64,000 bases of DNA from UBA6623 sp965238125 (GTDB lineage: Bacteria; Acidobacteriota; Terriglobia; Bryobacterales; UBA6623), in contig OZ250179.1 in NCBI GenBank assembly GCA_965238125.1, positions 6,572,001 through 6,636,000 of the forward strand, read 5' to 3'. Below the pieces are notes generated by a model that saw only the letters and a program-made list of their open reading frames with translations, was not told where the DNA came from and ran no database searches. Shown piece by piece: positions 1-8,454 of the stretch (positions within the stretch are counted from its first letter, which is position 1; the number at the start of each line of letters is the position of its first letter). A program made the translations under genes and the position numbers.

Positions 1-78
1 CTCGGGCGTAACCTCGCCGGCGTGGAGCAAGACGCAAGCCGAGAGCACAACGAGAGTAATGAGCAAGATCGTGGACAT
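1..78 (-). CDS. 5' fragment of a putative lipoprotein or secreted protein
   Basis: Reading leftwards from an ATG at 78, the 26 codons before the window edge encode a short hydrophobic leader ending in a lipobox-like LSAC. This looks like a type II signal peptide. The rest of the gene lies outside the window, so no function can be given. The start is not backed by a strong ribosome binding site, so a chance open stretch is possible. Confidence 0.35.
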   Translation of the reverse strand, partial: MSTILLITLVVLSACVLLHAGEVTPE

Positions 79-358
79 CGACCGGGAAGCACGTTGCAAA
101 GGGTTCTCCTGACGGCGGACAAGAATGAAGGGCGCGCTGCTCGGACGGTAACTCGGTAGGCCGACCCTCGGTTCTTCGGTTCTATTGTAGACCCGGGACG
201 CCGAATCGATTTCGCGCGGGGGCTTACTTGGCCGCCCGGCATGCTCCTCTCCAGCTTCTCCGACACGGTGGCCGCCTTATGCAAAATCCGCGGCTTACCA
301 CCACCCCACGAACCTCCGACCCCGTCATCAAGAGGTCAGCAATGCCCCCTCGCCGCCT

Positions 359-1750
359 CTACGCCGGATCCAGTTCGTCGACCCCGACGACGAGATCACG
401 CATGACCTGTTTGCCGTCGCCGAAGAGCATCAACGTATTCGGGGCCGCGAAAAGCTTATTGGGAATGCCGGCGAAACCCGGGCTCAGACTGCGCTTGACG
501 ACCATCACGGTACGGGCCTTGTTGACATCGAGAATGGGCATGCCGAAGATCGGGCTGCTGGCGTCGTCTCGCGCGGCCGGGTTGACGACGTCGTTGGCCC
601 CGAGCACGATCACGACGTCGGTTTCCGGAAAGGTCGGGTTGATCTGATCCATGTCGTAAAGCTCGTCGTAGGGCACGCCGGCCTCGGCCAGCAGGACGTT
701 CATATGGCCCGGCATACGTCCGGCGACCGGATGAATGCCGTATCGCACCTTGACCTTGCGGCCGGTCAGCAGATCGGCCAATTCCCGGACATCGTGCTGC
801 GCCTGCGCCACCGCCATGCCGTAGCCGGGGACGATCGTGACACTGCGGGCCGTCTCGAGGATCATGGCGGCTTCCTCGGCCGAGGCACTCTTCACGCGGC
901 CTTGATAGACGTCTTCCGCTCCGGCAACGACGGCGGCCCTGTCGCCGAGATTCCCCGCCAGCACGTCCATCAGCGATCGATTCATCGCCCGGCACATGAT
1001 GCGGGTGAGAATGAAGCCCGAGGCGCCGACCAGCGACCCGCTGATGATCAGGACGTTGTTGTTGAGCACGAACCCGGTGGCTGCCGCCGCCAGCCCGGAG
1101 CAGGAGTTCAGCAGAGCGATCACGACCGGCATGTCCGCCCCGCCAACCGGCAGCGTAAAACCGATCCCGTAAGCGCAGGCCAAGGCCAGCGCGGCCCAAA
1201 GAGCCCACTCGGCCCCCGGGTTTACGACCAAGTAGGCCGCGGCGGCGACCGAACCGCCCGCCGAGATCAGGCCGCCGGCCCTAGGCAGGCGCCCGCGAGC
1301 CTGCATCTTGACCAACTCCTGGAGCTTGAGCCAAGCGACCAAGCTGCCGGTCAGGGTGGCGCCCCCGATCAGAGCGCTGACGCCGCCGGCGGCGTAGAGC
1401 TGCACCGCCGGCACGTCCGGCAGCGTCTCGGGAGTCAGCATGGCGCTCGCGGCCACCAGCGCCGACGCGCCTCCGCCGAAACCGTTGAAGACCGCGACCA
1501 GCTCCGGCATCGCCGTCAACGGAACCTTTGTCGCGGCGACGATGCCGATCAGCGCACCCAGCAAGACGCCGCCGAGAATCCATTCAAAGCGAACAATGTG
1601 GCGGTCCAGCAGCGTGGCCGCCACCGCAATCAGCATCCCGAGCGCCGCCAGCGTATTGCCGCGCGCCGCCGTACGCGGCGAGGTCAGGCCCTTGAGTCCG
1701 ACGATGAAAAGGACCGAAGCAACCAAGTACGCGATGTTGATCCACTGCAT
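359..1750 (-). CDS. pntB: NAD(P) transhydrogenase subunit beta
   Basis: PntB carries transmembrane domain dII and the NADP(H)-binding domain dIII of the proton-pumping transhydrogenase, which couples hydride transfer from NADH to NADP+ to proton entry. The 463-residue product matches the usual length. The N-terminal half is a run of hydrophobic segments. The C-terminal ~180 residues hold the dIII signatures VPGYGMAVAQAQ, GIHPVAGRMPGHMNVLLAEA, LGANDVVNPAA and SLSPGFAGIPN. It is the last gene of pntAA-pntAB-pntB and starts 24 bases after the pntAB stop. The complex probably supplies NADPH in the inner membrane. Identification is secure. Confidence 0.96.
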   Translation of the reverse strand: MQWINIAYLVASVLFIVGLKGLTSPRTAARGNTLAALGMLIAVAATLLDRHIVRFEWILGGVLLGALIGIVAATKVPLTAMPELVAVFNGFGGGASALVAASAMLTPETLPDVPAVQLYAAGGVSALIGGATLTGSLVAWLKLQELVKMQARGRLPRAGGLISAGGSVAAAAYLVVNPGAEWALWAALALACAYGIGFTLPVGGADMPVVIALLNSCSGLAAAATGFVLNNNVLIISGSLVGASGFILTRIMCRAMNRSLMDVLAGNLGDRAAVVAGAEDVYQGRVKSASAEEAAMILETARSVTIVPGYGMAVAQAQHDVRELADLLTGRKVKVRYGIHPVAGRMPGHMNVLLAEAGVPYDELYDMDQINPTFPETDVVIVLGANDVVNPAARDDASSPIFGMPILDVNKARTVMVVKRSLSPGFAGIPNKLFAAPNTLMLFGDGKQVMRDLVVGVDELDPA

Positions 1751-1774
1751 ATCGAACCGCGCGAACCGCTCCTG

Positions 1775-2056
1775 CTAGTCTTTCCGCTTAAACATCGAGA
1801 GCATTCGGTGGGTGACCAGGAATCCGCCGACCACGTTGACCGTCGCCAAGACCACGGCCCCGACCCCGAGCAGAGTCGCGACGACTGCTTGGTCGGCCCC
1901 GGCGGCGATCATCGCGCCGACCAGCGTAATGCCCGAGATCGCGTTCGCCCCCGACATCAGCGGCGTGTGCAGCGTCGGCGGAACCTTTGTGATGATCTCG
2001 AAACCCACAAAGACCGCCAGCACGAACACCGTCACCGACATGATCAAAGCTTCCAT
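1775..2056 (-). CDS. pntAB: NAD(P) transhydrogenase subunit alpha part 2 (membrane part)
   Basis: This 93-residue membrane protein is the detached C-terminal (dII) part of the alpha subunit, as in organisms with a three-gene transhydrogenase. It has about three hydrophobic helices and the conserved stretch GFEIITKVPPTLHTPLMSG. I chose the ATG at 2056 because a GAGGAGGG ribosome binding site lies just upstream. Longer upstream reading gives a non-homologous basic leader that runs through an interspersed repeat. The short gap to pntB fits one operon. Confidence 0.92.
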   Translation of the reverse strand: MEALIMSVTVFVLAVFVGFEIITKVPPTLHTPLMSGANAISGITLVGAMIAAGADQAVVATLLGVGAVVLATVNVVGGFLVTHRMLSMFKRKD

Positions 2057-2176
2057 CGTTACCCTCCTCGGCTGCCGGCCCTTGGCAAACCGCCCCCGAC
2101 GTGGCGCACGCATTCTTGCGAGCCGTACCGGCATTCGTGCCGGTATGTCTTCTCCGAGAGCGCCCGACTGAGACAA

Positions 2177-2265
2177 ATTTTCATGGCGGTAATATGAAAC
2201 GGCGGATTCATAGGACCGGACCGCGCCCTTTTTCGCGTAGTCGGACTTTCACCACGGGCTGCTAC
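2177..2265. repeat. Interspersed repeat remnants inside the pnt operon
   Basis: Two repeat pieces fill part of the 205-base gap between pntAA and pntAB. Bases 2177-2212 match segments at 31036-31071 and 36534-36569, all beginning ATTTTCA(T/G)GGCGG and carrying a GAATCC/GGATTC palindrome. Bases 2234-2244 are CGCGTAGTCGG, the arm of the 110-bp inverted-repeat element seen complete at 63377-63486. The piece runs into GGGCTGCTA, whose last bases are the pntAA stop codon. Confidence 0.7.
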
Positions 2266-3416
2266 CCCTCTCGCAGCGCCCGCAGCACGGCGGGATTCAC
2301 CACCTTGCCGCCGTGCGCCACCAGCGACTCGCGAATAATCTCGTCCTCGGTATCGACTTTCACTTGGCCGTCCACAATGAGCAAGCCGAGAAAAGTCGAA
2401 ATGTTTTTCGAATACATGCGGCTTGCGTCCACCGGCAAGCCGGCCGCCAGATTCACCGGACCCACGATCGTGACGCCGTCGACCTCGATCGTCTCGCCGG
2501 GTTTCGTTAAGGCACAATTGCCCCCTTTTTCCGCCGCCAAGTCGACAATCACGGACCCCGGACGCAGGCTTTCGAAAATGTCCCTCGAAATCAACACCGG
2601 CGCGCGCTTGCCCGGAACCGCGGCGGTGGTGATGACGACATCGGACTTCGCCAGGTGCTCGGCCAGCAGCTCGCGCTGCACGCGGTAGAAGTCGTCGGTC
2701 TGCTCGCGGGCGTACCCGCCGCCGGTTTCGGCCTCCTCGGTCGAGATGTCCAACTCGACGAACCGCGCTCCCAGGCTTTCCACTTGTTCTTTCACCGCCG
2801 GGCGCAAGTCATAGGCCTCGACGACGGCTCCGAGCCGCCGCGCCGTGGCGATTGCCTGGAGCCCGGCGACTCCGGCGCCGATCACGAAAACCTTCGCCGC
2901 GGTGAACGTCCCGGCGGCGGTCATCATCAGCGGAAACATGCGCGGAGCGGCTTGCGCGGCGATCAGCACGGCTGCGTAACCGGCCAAGGTCGCCATCGAG
3001 CTGAGCGTATCCATTTGCTGCGCCCGCGTGATGCGCGGAATCAGCTCCATCGAAAACACGGTCAGCCCGTGCTCGGCCGGCGCGAGCATTTTTCGCGGCT
3101 CGGCCAAGGGTTCGAGAAAGGCGATCAGCACGGCCCCGGCCTTGAGGCGCTCCAAGTCGGCCGTGAAAAAATACGGGTTGGCGCCCGGGCCGCGAACCAT
3201 CAAGACAACGTCGGCTTCGGCGAACAACTGCCCGCGGTCAGCCGTCACGCGAACATTTCGCGTCTTATAGTCGTCGTCGGAGTACCAAGAGCCCGCCCCC
3301 GCGCCGGTTTGGACGACCACGTCGACGCCGCTCTTCACAAGCACCCCGGCGTCGGCCGGCGTCAGCGCCACGCGAGTCTCGCCGGGAAAGGTTTCACTGG
3401 GGACGGCAACGATCAT
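2262..3416 (-). CDS. pntAA: NAD(P) transhydrogenase subunit alpha part 1 (NAD-binding)
   Basis: The 384-residue product is the soluble NAD(H)-binding domain dI of transhydrogenase and belongs to the alanine dehydrogenase/PNT family. Visible features are the N-terminal VPSETFPGETRVALTP, the Rossmann motif KVFVIGAGVAGLQAIATA, and the mobile-loop region followed by VITTAAVPGKRAPVLI. It heads the pnt operon and is followed by pntAB after a repeat-bearing gap. Alanine dehydrogenase is excluded by the downstream membrane subunits. Confidence 0.96.
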   Translation of the reverse strand: MIVAVPSETFPGETRVALTPADAGVLVKSGVDVVVQTGAGAGSWYSDDDYKTRNVRVTADRGQLFAEADVVLMVRGPGANPYFFTADLERLKAGAVLIAFLEPLAEPRKMLAPAEHGLTVFSMELIPRITRAQQMDTLSSMATLAGYAAVLIAAQAAPRMFPLMMTAAGTFTAAKVFVIGAGVAGLQAIATARRLGAVVEAYDLRPAVKEQVESLGARFVELDISTEEAETGGGYAREQTDDFYRVQRELLAEHLAKSDVVITTAAVPGKRAPVLISRDIFESLRPGSVIVDLAAEKGGNCALTKPGETIEVDGVTIVGPVNLAAGLPVDASRMYSKNISTFLGLLIVDGQVKVDTEDEIIRESLVAHGGKVVNPAVLRALREG

Positions 3417-3754
3417 AAGGGCGCTATGCTCCGGCTCTCCGCGACACGCCGCGCACGATAGGACAACCGGGCAGCGCGACGGCGCTGCTCCGAAAATAGC
3501 CTTCGCGAGTATTGTGTATTACGTTTATACCCGACAAGACTGCGAACACCATGAGCCGCGAAGTGGCGGCGGGAATGTACACCCGGCACATGGTGAACAC
3601 TTTATGCCGGGCACATAGTGAACACTTTCTCCTTTCCTACGATCTTGTCAGATTCGTCCGAGGGCGTGTCGCCCCGGGCCGCCGAGGGGGACAGGCCTCT
3701 CTCTCGTGCGATCATGAAAATCGGCCGATGATGTGTAATTGGAAGGACCAAATT
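3417..3754. repeat. Intergenic region with repeat copy and a tandem 25-base repeat
   Basis: No credible gene lies here. Bases about 3489-3571 resemble 31083-31160: both run CCGAAAAT, CCTTCG, GTATT, GACAAGA or GGCAAGA, and TGAGCCGCGA. Bases 3585-3603 and 3610-3628 are two copies of GGCACAT(G/A)GTGAACACTTT spaced 25 bases apart. Such short direct repeats resemble the internal end repeats of some IS21-like elements, but no transposase is present. The DUF4412 ribosome binding site GGAAGG is at 3741-3746. Confidence 0.55.
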
Positions 3755-4615
3755 ATGAAATCCCTCCTTGTCCTTTCCACCCTCTTATGCCTGACACTTT
3801 CCGTACCGGCTTCATTGAACGCCGGCGTCGTCATGGTCAACAGCCACGAGTCATTTCAGCATGCCGAGCAAGCGACGACGACAAAAGTCTTTGTGGACTC
3901 CGACCGAGTCCGCATCGAGACCGAAGGCGAAATGGGCCGTAGCGTGATGATCTTTCGCGGTGACAAGCAGACGATGTGGATCATTGCTCCCGACAAGAAG
4001 TCTTATCAAGAATTGACCAAGGAACAAGTCGATCGCTTCGGCGAGCAAATGGGCGGCGGAATGGCGGAGATGCGCAAGCAGATGGAAGAGCAACTCAAGA
4101 ATATGCCTCCCGAGCGTCGCGCGATGGTCGAAAAGATGATGAAATCCCGCATGGGCGGCATGCCTGCGGCGACCGCCCCGACTTCGAAGACCGAATACAG
4201 TCTCGTCGCTTCGGGACAACAGGTCAATCAATGGACCTGTGATAAATACGAGGGTGTGCGCGACGGTGAGAAGCGGCGCGACATTTGGACCGTGCCGCCC
4301 GGCGACGTGGGCTTCGAGGCCTCCGACTTCGAGGTCATGAAACAGATGGCGGAATTCATCAAAAGGCTGTCCCAATTCGGGGGCGGGCAAGCCGAACAGC
4401 AAATACCGTTTCGCGTGGGAGCCGGCGGGGACGACCCGGATTTTTCCGGCGTGCCGGTGCGGCAAATCGGCTACCGGGACGGTCGGCCGAGTTCCCGTAG
4501 CGAGATCAAGGAAGTTCGCCGCGAGGACTTCGATGCGGCGATATTCGAAGTGCCCGCCGGTTACAAGAAGCAGCCAATGTTCGCCGGCGCGGGCAAGAAT
4601 CCGTTTCAGCGTTAA
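3755..4615 (+). CDS. DUF4412 domain secreted protein
   Basis: The 286-residue product starts with a clear signal peptide (KSLLVLSTLLCLTLSVPAS followed by an NAG-type cleavage region), so it is exported. The ATG at 3755 has GGAAGG about 8 bases upstream. The upstream in-frame extension has no signal sequence and runs through repeats. The mature part has an early strand-rich region with GDKQTMWIIAPDKKSYQELT, a Met/Glu-rich amphipathic stretch around residues 105-135, and a second half with WTCDKYEGVRDGEKRRDIW. This is the pattern of DUF4412 periplasmic proteins of unknown function. It stands alone, divergent from pntAA. Confidence 0.8.
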   Translation: MKSLLVLSTLLCLTLSVPASLNAGVVMVNSHESFQHAEQATTTKVFVDSDRVRIETEGEMGRSVMIFRGDKQTMWIIAPDKKSYQELTKEQVDRFGEQMGGGMAEMRKQMEEQLKNMPPERRAMVEKMMKSRMGGMPAATAPTSKTEYSLVASGQQVNQWTCDKYEGVRDGEKRRDIWTVPPGDVGFEASDFEVMKQMAEFIKRLSQFGGGQAEQQIPFRVGAGGDDPDFSGVPVRQIGYRDGRPSSRSEIKEVRREDFDAAIFEVPAGYKKQPMFAGAGKNPFQR

Positions 4616-4653
4616 GCCGGACGGCCAGTCGCGTAAAAGCCCCTACACGACCC

Positions 4654-6099
4654 CTACGCGCCAAGAAACAGCGGCCGAATGTGCCGCTCGTAGAGATTCT
4701 CAGTCACGTTCTTCGCGATCGTCTCTTCGCATTCGACGAGCATGCTGTAGTAGCGCTCGCCCATCTTCGCCGCGACTTTGTAACCCACGTGCAACAGTTG
4801 CCGCAAGCTCGCGTTGTAGTCGGCGCAGGTGGGATCGTGACGCAGCGCGGCCGTATATTGGTCGGCCGTCCAGTTGGCAACCTCGGCGGGAGCGGGCAGC
4901 TTCGCGGGATCGATGTCGATGACCGCGGCATACGGGGCGCACAGGGCATCCTGCTGCGCGTGGGCGTCCGCGTAAACTTCCTTGGCCAGAGCCAGCCCGT
5001 CGCCCTCGGCTTCGGCGAGGCCGATCAACTCTTCGAGCCACGTCGTCCCGGCCGTTTTCAAATGAACGCCCGCCCCCGTATCCGCCAAGGCCCGGCGAAT
5101 CGGGGAATAAATCGAACATTTGTCACTCCCCGAGTGAACGCTTGACTTGAGGTTTCCTGGCAATCCGTACCGCTCGACGGCGTGGGCGATCACGGCCAGG
5201 TCGTCGCGAAATTCCTTTTCAAACTGCACGACATCGCCGACATAGTCGACGCCCTTGTTGAAACGTCCGGTGAACTTCGGAGCAATCGTTTGGACCGCAA
5301 TTCCTTCGTCGGCGATAGCGGCGAGAATCACCAAAAGCTCGGGCGGAGTCTGCGGGTTGTCGGTCTCATCCATCGAGACCTCGGGGATGAAATTCCCCGC
5401 GCCTTTGCGACCCTCGATATGGCGGTAAATCTCGCCCGCCTCACGCACTGCGGCCAAGTATTTCGAGGCGACGGCGGCGACGCTGTCCCGCGACGTGTCA
5501 AAGGGTGCTTCGATGCCGTTGATCTCGATGCGCCCGATCAACTCGGGATGCTTACCGAGAAAAGCATCGACTTCCCCGGCCCCAGGCGATTTGCCGATCG
5601 AGTCGGCGACATCGATGGTGTAGAAATCCGACGAATCAAGATAGCCGTCGACCGTTCCCAGGTTGATGTGGTCGGCGTCGACATGATGCGGAGCCTTCCA
5701 ACCCAGGGCCGCCACCGCCTCATCCGCCGCCCGCCGCACGCTCTCCGGCTGCGAGCCGACAATATTGTGCTCACGGTGCGATTTGTTCCAGACAGGGACA
5801 ATATCGGCGCCCTGCTCAGCCCCCAGCACACAGGCCTGCAATTGCGCCTTGGCCTGATGCGCGAAGCGATCACCCACGCCGAAAGAGTATTTGCCCAGCT
5901 GAAGAGATTGCGTCATGAGTTGTTTTGAAAAGGGAGGGGCCGGCACCCACTCTTCAAATCCACCGACTACGTCCTCCGGCAAAGGCTCGTCGAAATCGGG
6001 GGCGATCCGGATCTTCCCTTTTGCCCGACCGGGAATGCGCCGGTGCGGCTTTCCGGAAATCGTCTCGTCTGTTGGTGATTTGTCTTTGTCCGCCGCCAC
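4654..6099 (-). CDS. uxaE: Tagaturonate epimerase family protein (UxaE-like)
   Basis: The product of about 481 residues resembles the UxaE family of D-tagaturonate/D-fructuronate epimerases, TIM-barrel metalloenzymes of hexuronate catabolism. Recognisable stretches are YSFGVGDRFAHQAKAQ, PVWNKSHREHNIVGS, HHVDADHINLGTVDGYL and SSVHSGSDKCSIYSPI, whose His, Asp and Glu residues suit metal binding. I placed the start at a GTG (6099) preceded by GAGGAAC. Upstream ATGs overlap the pdhB coding region, and the ATG at 5916 would drop a conserved-looking acidic leader. No other uronate genes are nearby, so the substrate is inferred from family only. Confidence 0.68.
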   Translation of the reverse strand: MAADKDKSPTDETISGKPHRRIPGRAKGKIRIAPDFDEPLPEDVVGGFEEWVPAPPFSKQLMTQSLQLGKYSFGVGDRFAHQAKAQLQACVLGAEQGADIVPVWNKSHREHNIVGSQPESVRRAADEAVAALGWKAPHHVDADHINLGTVDGYLDSSDFYTIDVADSIGKSPGAGEVDAFLGKHPELIGRIEINGIEAPFDTSRDSVAAVASKYLAAVREAGEIYRHIEGRKGAGNFIPEVSMDETDNPQTPPELLVILAAIADEGIAVQTIAPKFTGRFNKGVDYVGDVVQFEKEFRDDLAVIAHAVERYGLPGNLKSSVHSGSDKCSIYSPIRRALADTGAGVHLKTAGTTWLEELIGLAEAEGDGLALAKEVYADAHAQQDALCAPYAAVIDIDPAKLPAPAEVANWTADQYTAALRHDPTCADYNASLRQLLHVGYKVAAKMGERYYSMLVECEETIAKNVTENLYERHIRPLFLGA

Positions 6100-6151
6100 C
6101 GTGTTCCTCAGGGTGACGACGAAACCGTCGTCCGTCAAGCGCCGCCCGCCT

Positions 6152-7126
6152 CTAATACCGATACAACTCCCGAGCCTTTTCGACAACCGTTTCGGCATTC
6201 GGCAGAAACGCTTTCTCGAGCGACGGACTAAAGGGAACCGGCGTGTCGGGCGGGGCAATGCGCGTCAGCGGCCCGTCGAGGTGGTCGAAGGCGTGTTCAC
6301 CGATGATGGCCGCCAGTTCGCCCCCCAAGCCGCCCGTCAAGGTGTCTTCGTGGAGCAGAATCACCTTGCTGGTCTTCTTCGCGGTGGCAATCACGGCTTC
6401 CCGATCGAGAGGCATCAGCGTCCGCAGGTCGACAATCTCCATATCGATGCCCTCGTCGGCGAGCGTCTCGGCCGCTTCAAGCGCCACGTGGACCATAGCG
6501 CCGTAGCTGATCACGCTCAAGTCGCTGCCCTCGCGTCGTACCGCCGCTTTGCCCAGCGGCACCGTGTAGTCTTCCTCGGGCACGTCGCCCTTCACGCGGC
6601 GGTAAAGATGCTTGTGCTCCAGGAAGATCACCGGGTCGTTATCGCGGATCGCGGCCTTGATCAGCCCCTTGGCGTCGTAGGCCGTCGAGGGCTCGACGAC
6701 TTTCAGCCCCGGCGTGTGCACATAGGGCATTTCCGGATTCTGAGAGTGAAACGGACCGCCGCTAAAACCACCGCCGGTAGGCGCGCGAATCACCAGCGGC
6801 ACGTCAGCGCCCCAACGGTAACGGCACTTCGCCGCGAAGTTCGTAATCTGATCGAAAGCGCACGCCATGAAGTCGGAAAACTGCATTTCGATAACCGGAC
6901 GTAAACCGTTGATCGCGGCCCCAGTGCCGGCGCCGGCGATGGCGGATTCCGAAAGCGGCGTGTCGATCACGCGCCGTTCTCCGAATCGTTCGAGCAAACC
7001 CTTGGTGACTTTGAAAGCGCCGCCGTAGACGCCGACGTCCTCGCCCATTACGAAAACCGATTCGTCCCGCTCCATCTCTTCGAGCAGGCCTCGGCGAATC
7101 GCTTCCAGGTAGGTCATCTCGGGCAT
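6152..7126 (-). CDS. pdhB: 2-oxoacid (pyruvate) dehydrogenase E1 component, beta subunit
   Basis: The 324-residue product is the beta subunit of a heterotetrameric thiamine-diphosphate E1. Visible landmarks are the start MPEMTYLEAIRRGLLEEME, VMGEDVGVYGGAFKVTKGL, TPLSESAIAGAGTGAAING, IRAPTGGGFSGGPFHSQNPE and the C-terminal VILLHEDTLTGGLGGELAA. It follows pdhA in the same orientation after about 73 bases. The substrate could be pyruvate, acetoin or branched-chain oxoacids, because family members are not separable by eye. No E2 gene is nearby. Confidence 0.88.
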   Translation of the reverse strand: MPEMTYLEAIRRGLLEEMERDESVFVMGEDVGVYGGAFKVTKGLLERFGERRVIDTPLSESAIAGAGTGAAINGLRPVIEMQFSDFMACAFDQITNFAAKCRYRWGADVPLVIRAPTGGGFSGGPFHSQNPEMPYVHTPGLKVVEPSTAYDAKGLIKAAIRDNDPVIFLEHKHLYRRVKGDVPEEDYTVPLGKAAVRREGSDLSVISYGAMVHVALEAAETLADEGIDMEIVDLRTLMPLDREAVIATAKKTSKVILLHEDTLTGGLGGELAAIIGEHAFDHLDGPLTRIAPPDTPVPFSPSLEKAFLPNAETVVEKARELYRY

Positions 7127-7199
7127 GGAATCTCCGTGCGGACTGAGCGAGGGGAATTATCGAGACCGATCTCGGATCGAGCGTCGCGTTGTCGCGTTG

Positions 7200-8213
7200 T
7201 CAGATCGTCCCGTAAACGTTGTCCTCGAGCGTGGCCGGATCGGGAGGCGGCTCGTTCAACGCCCACTCGACCGCCTCGTCGATTTCATCGAGCACCTCTC
7301 GACGAAGCTGCTTAAAATCAGATTCGCCGGCCCAATCCTTCTCGACCATGTGCTTTTGTAGGCGAAGGATCGGATCTCTCTTCGACCACTCCTCGCGCAT
7401 CCCGCGGGGCACGTACGACGCGTCGTCGTGCGCCGAATGGCCACTCATGCGGAAGGTCTTGCACTCGACCAGGTACGGTCCCTTGCCGGCACGGACATGC
7501 TCCATCCCACGCTTGGCGGCCTCGTAGACGGCGATCACGTCATTGCCGTCGACCACTTCCGCCGGCATCCGATAGCCCGGGGCGCGTTCGACCACGTCGG
7601 CGATCGTCATCTGCTGTTCGAGCGGTGTCGAGTAGGCATAGAGGTTGTTGTTGCAGAAATAGACGATCGGCAGCTTTTGCACCGTCGCGAAATTGATACC
7701 CTCGTGCCAGTCGCCGCGGCTGGTCGCGCCGTCGCCCCAGTAGTTGAATACGACGCCCCGCTCGCCGCGATATTTCATCGACAATGCGATCCCGCCGGCA
7801 ACCGGGATGCTGGCGCCGATGCTGCTGATGATCGGGAGAATGTGCCTCTCGACGCATCCCATATGCATATTGCCGTCGCGGCCCCCGGTCGGCCCCGAGG
7901 CTCGTCCCAGGTACTGCGCCAGGATCTCGCGCGGCGTCATACCGCGAATGATCAGCGCCGCCATATCGCGGTGCGAAGCGCACAGATAATCGTCGCCGTC
8001 CAGCAGCACCGCGCTGCCGGCCGGAATCGCTTCCTGACCTCGGCCGGTATAACAACCGCCCAGGATCTTGCCTTGACGATAGAGCTTGAGTTCGATGCGG
8101 TCTTCCAACTCCCGCATCATGACCATGGCGTGGAGAAACTGGTTACAAAGCTCCGGTGTAACATCCCGAACGGCCGGAGCCAGGGCTGGGGCGCTCATAC
8201 CATCCATGGACAT
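7200..8213 (-). CDS. pdhA: 2-oxoacid (pyruvate) dehydrogenase E1 component, alpha subunit
   Basis: The 337-residue product is the E1 alpha subunit that decarboxylates a 2-oxoacid with thiamine diphosphate and acetylates lipoyl-E2. The cofactor motif GDG...NN is plain as NYWGDGATSRGDWHEG followed by YFCNNNLYAYST. Other family features are GRGQEAIPAGSAVLLDGDD, the RDMAALIIRG loop and the phosphorylation-loop-like SGHSAHDDASYVPRG. It precedes pdhB, and an E3-like flavoprotein gene lies 241 bases upstream. Assignment to pyruvate rather than acetoin or branched-chain substrates is by default. Confidence 0.86.
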   Translation of the reverse strand: MSMDGMSAPALAPAVRDVTPELCNQFLHAMVMMRELEDRIELKLYRQGKILGGCYTGRGQEAIPAGSAVLLDGDDYLCASHRDMAALIIRGMTPREILAQYLGRASGPTGGRDGNMHMGCVERHILPIISSIGASIPVAGGIALSMKYRGERGVVFNYWGDGATSRGDWHEGINFATVQKLPIVYFCNNNLYAYSTPLEQQMTIADVVERAPGYRMPAEVVDGNDVIAVYEAAKRGMEHVRAGKGPYLVECKTFRMSGHSAHDDASYVPRGMREEWSKRDPILRLQKHMVEKDWAGESDFKQLRREVLDEIDEAVEWALNEPPPDPATLEDNVYGTI

Positions 8214-8289
8214 TACCGAAATTGAAGCCGTTTTGCAACCACCACGAACCGGTTGTGGCCAAGAAAATTTTCGGCCGATCTCGTCCCAA

Positions 8290-8400
8290 ACCGAGCCGTG
8301 ACCGTCAGGGGTTGTGAAAAATGGGGTCGCGGTAGCGATGCCGGTCGCCCGGCACCCCCCGCACGGATCCGTACGTGAGCATCAACTCCTACGGCTCCTA
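8290..8400 (-). other. Possible group II intron 3'-end-like remnant
   Basis: Read on the minus strand, this stretch contains GCTCACGTACGGATCCGTG followed by a G-run, GTGCCGGGCGACCGGCAT and CTACCGCGACCC. It reminds me of sequences near the ends of bacterial group II introns (after the maturase ORF). No reverse transcriptase gene or domain V helix could be confirmed, so it may only be a degenerate fragment or a chance likeness. Confidence 0.22.
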
Positions 8401-8454
8401 CCTCGGATGCGCGGCGGCAAAACGCACGCTCGGAAACGGATGACAGCAACGTGA

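Noticed and set aside
456..1208. Minus-strand arginine-rich frame
   Set aside because: An out-of-frame shadow of pntB with no homology signal.
704..2197. Long plus-strand open frame over pntB
   Set aside because: Antisense frame of pntB and pntAB. GC-rich codon bias keeps such frames open.
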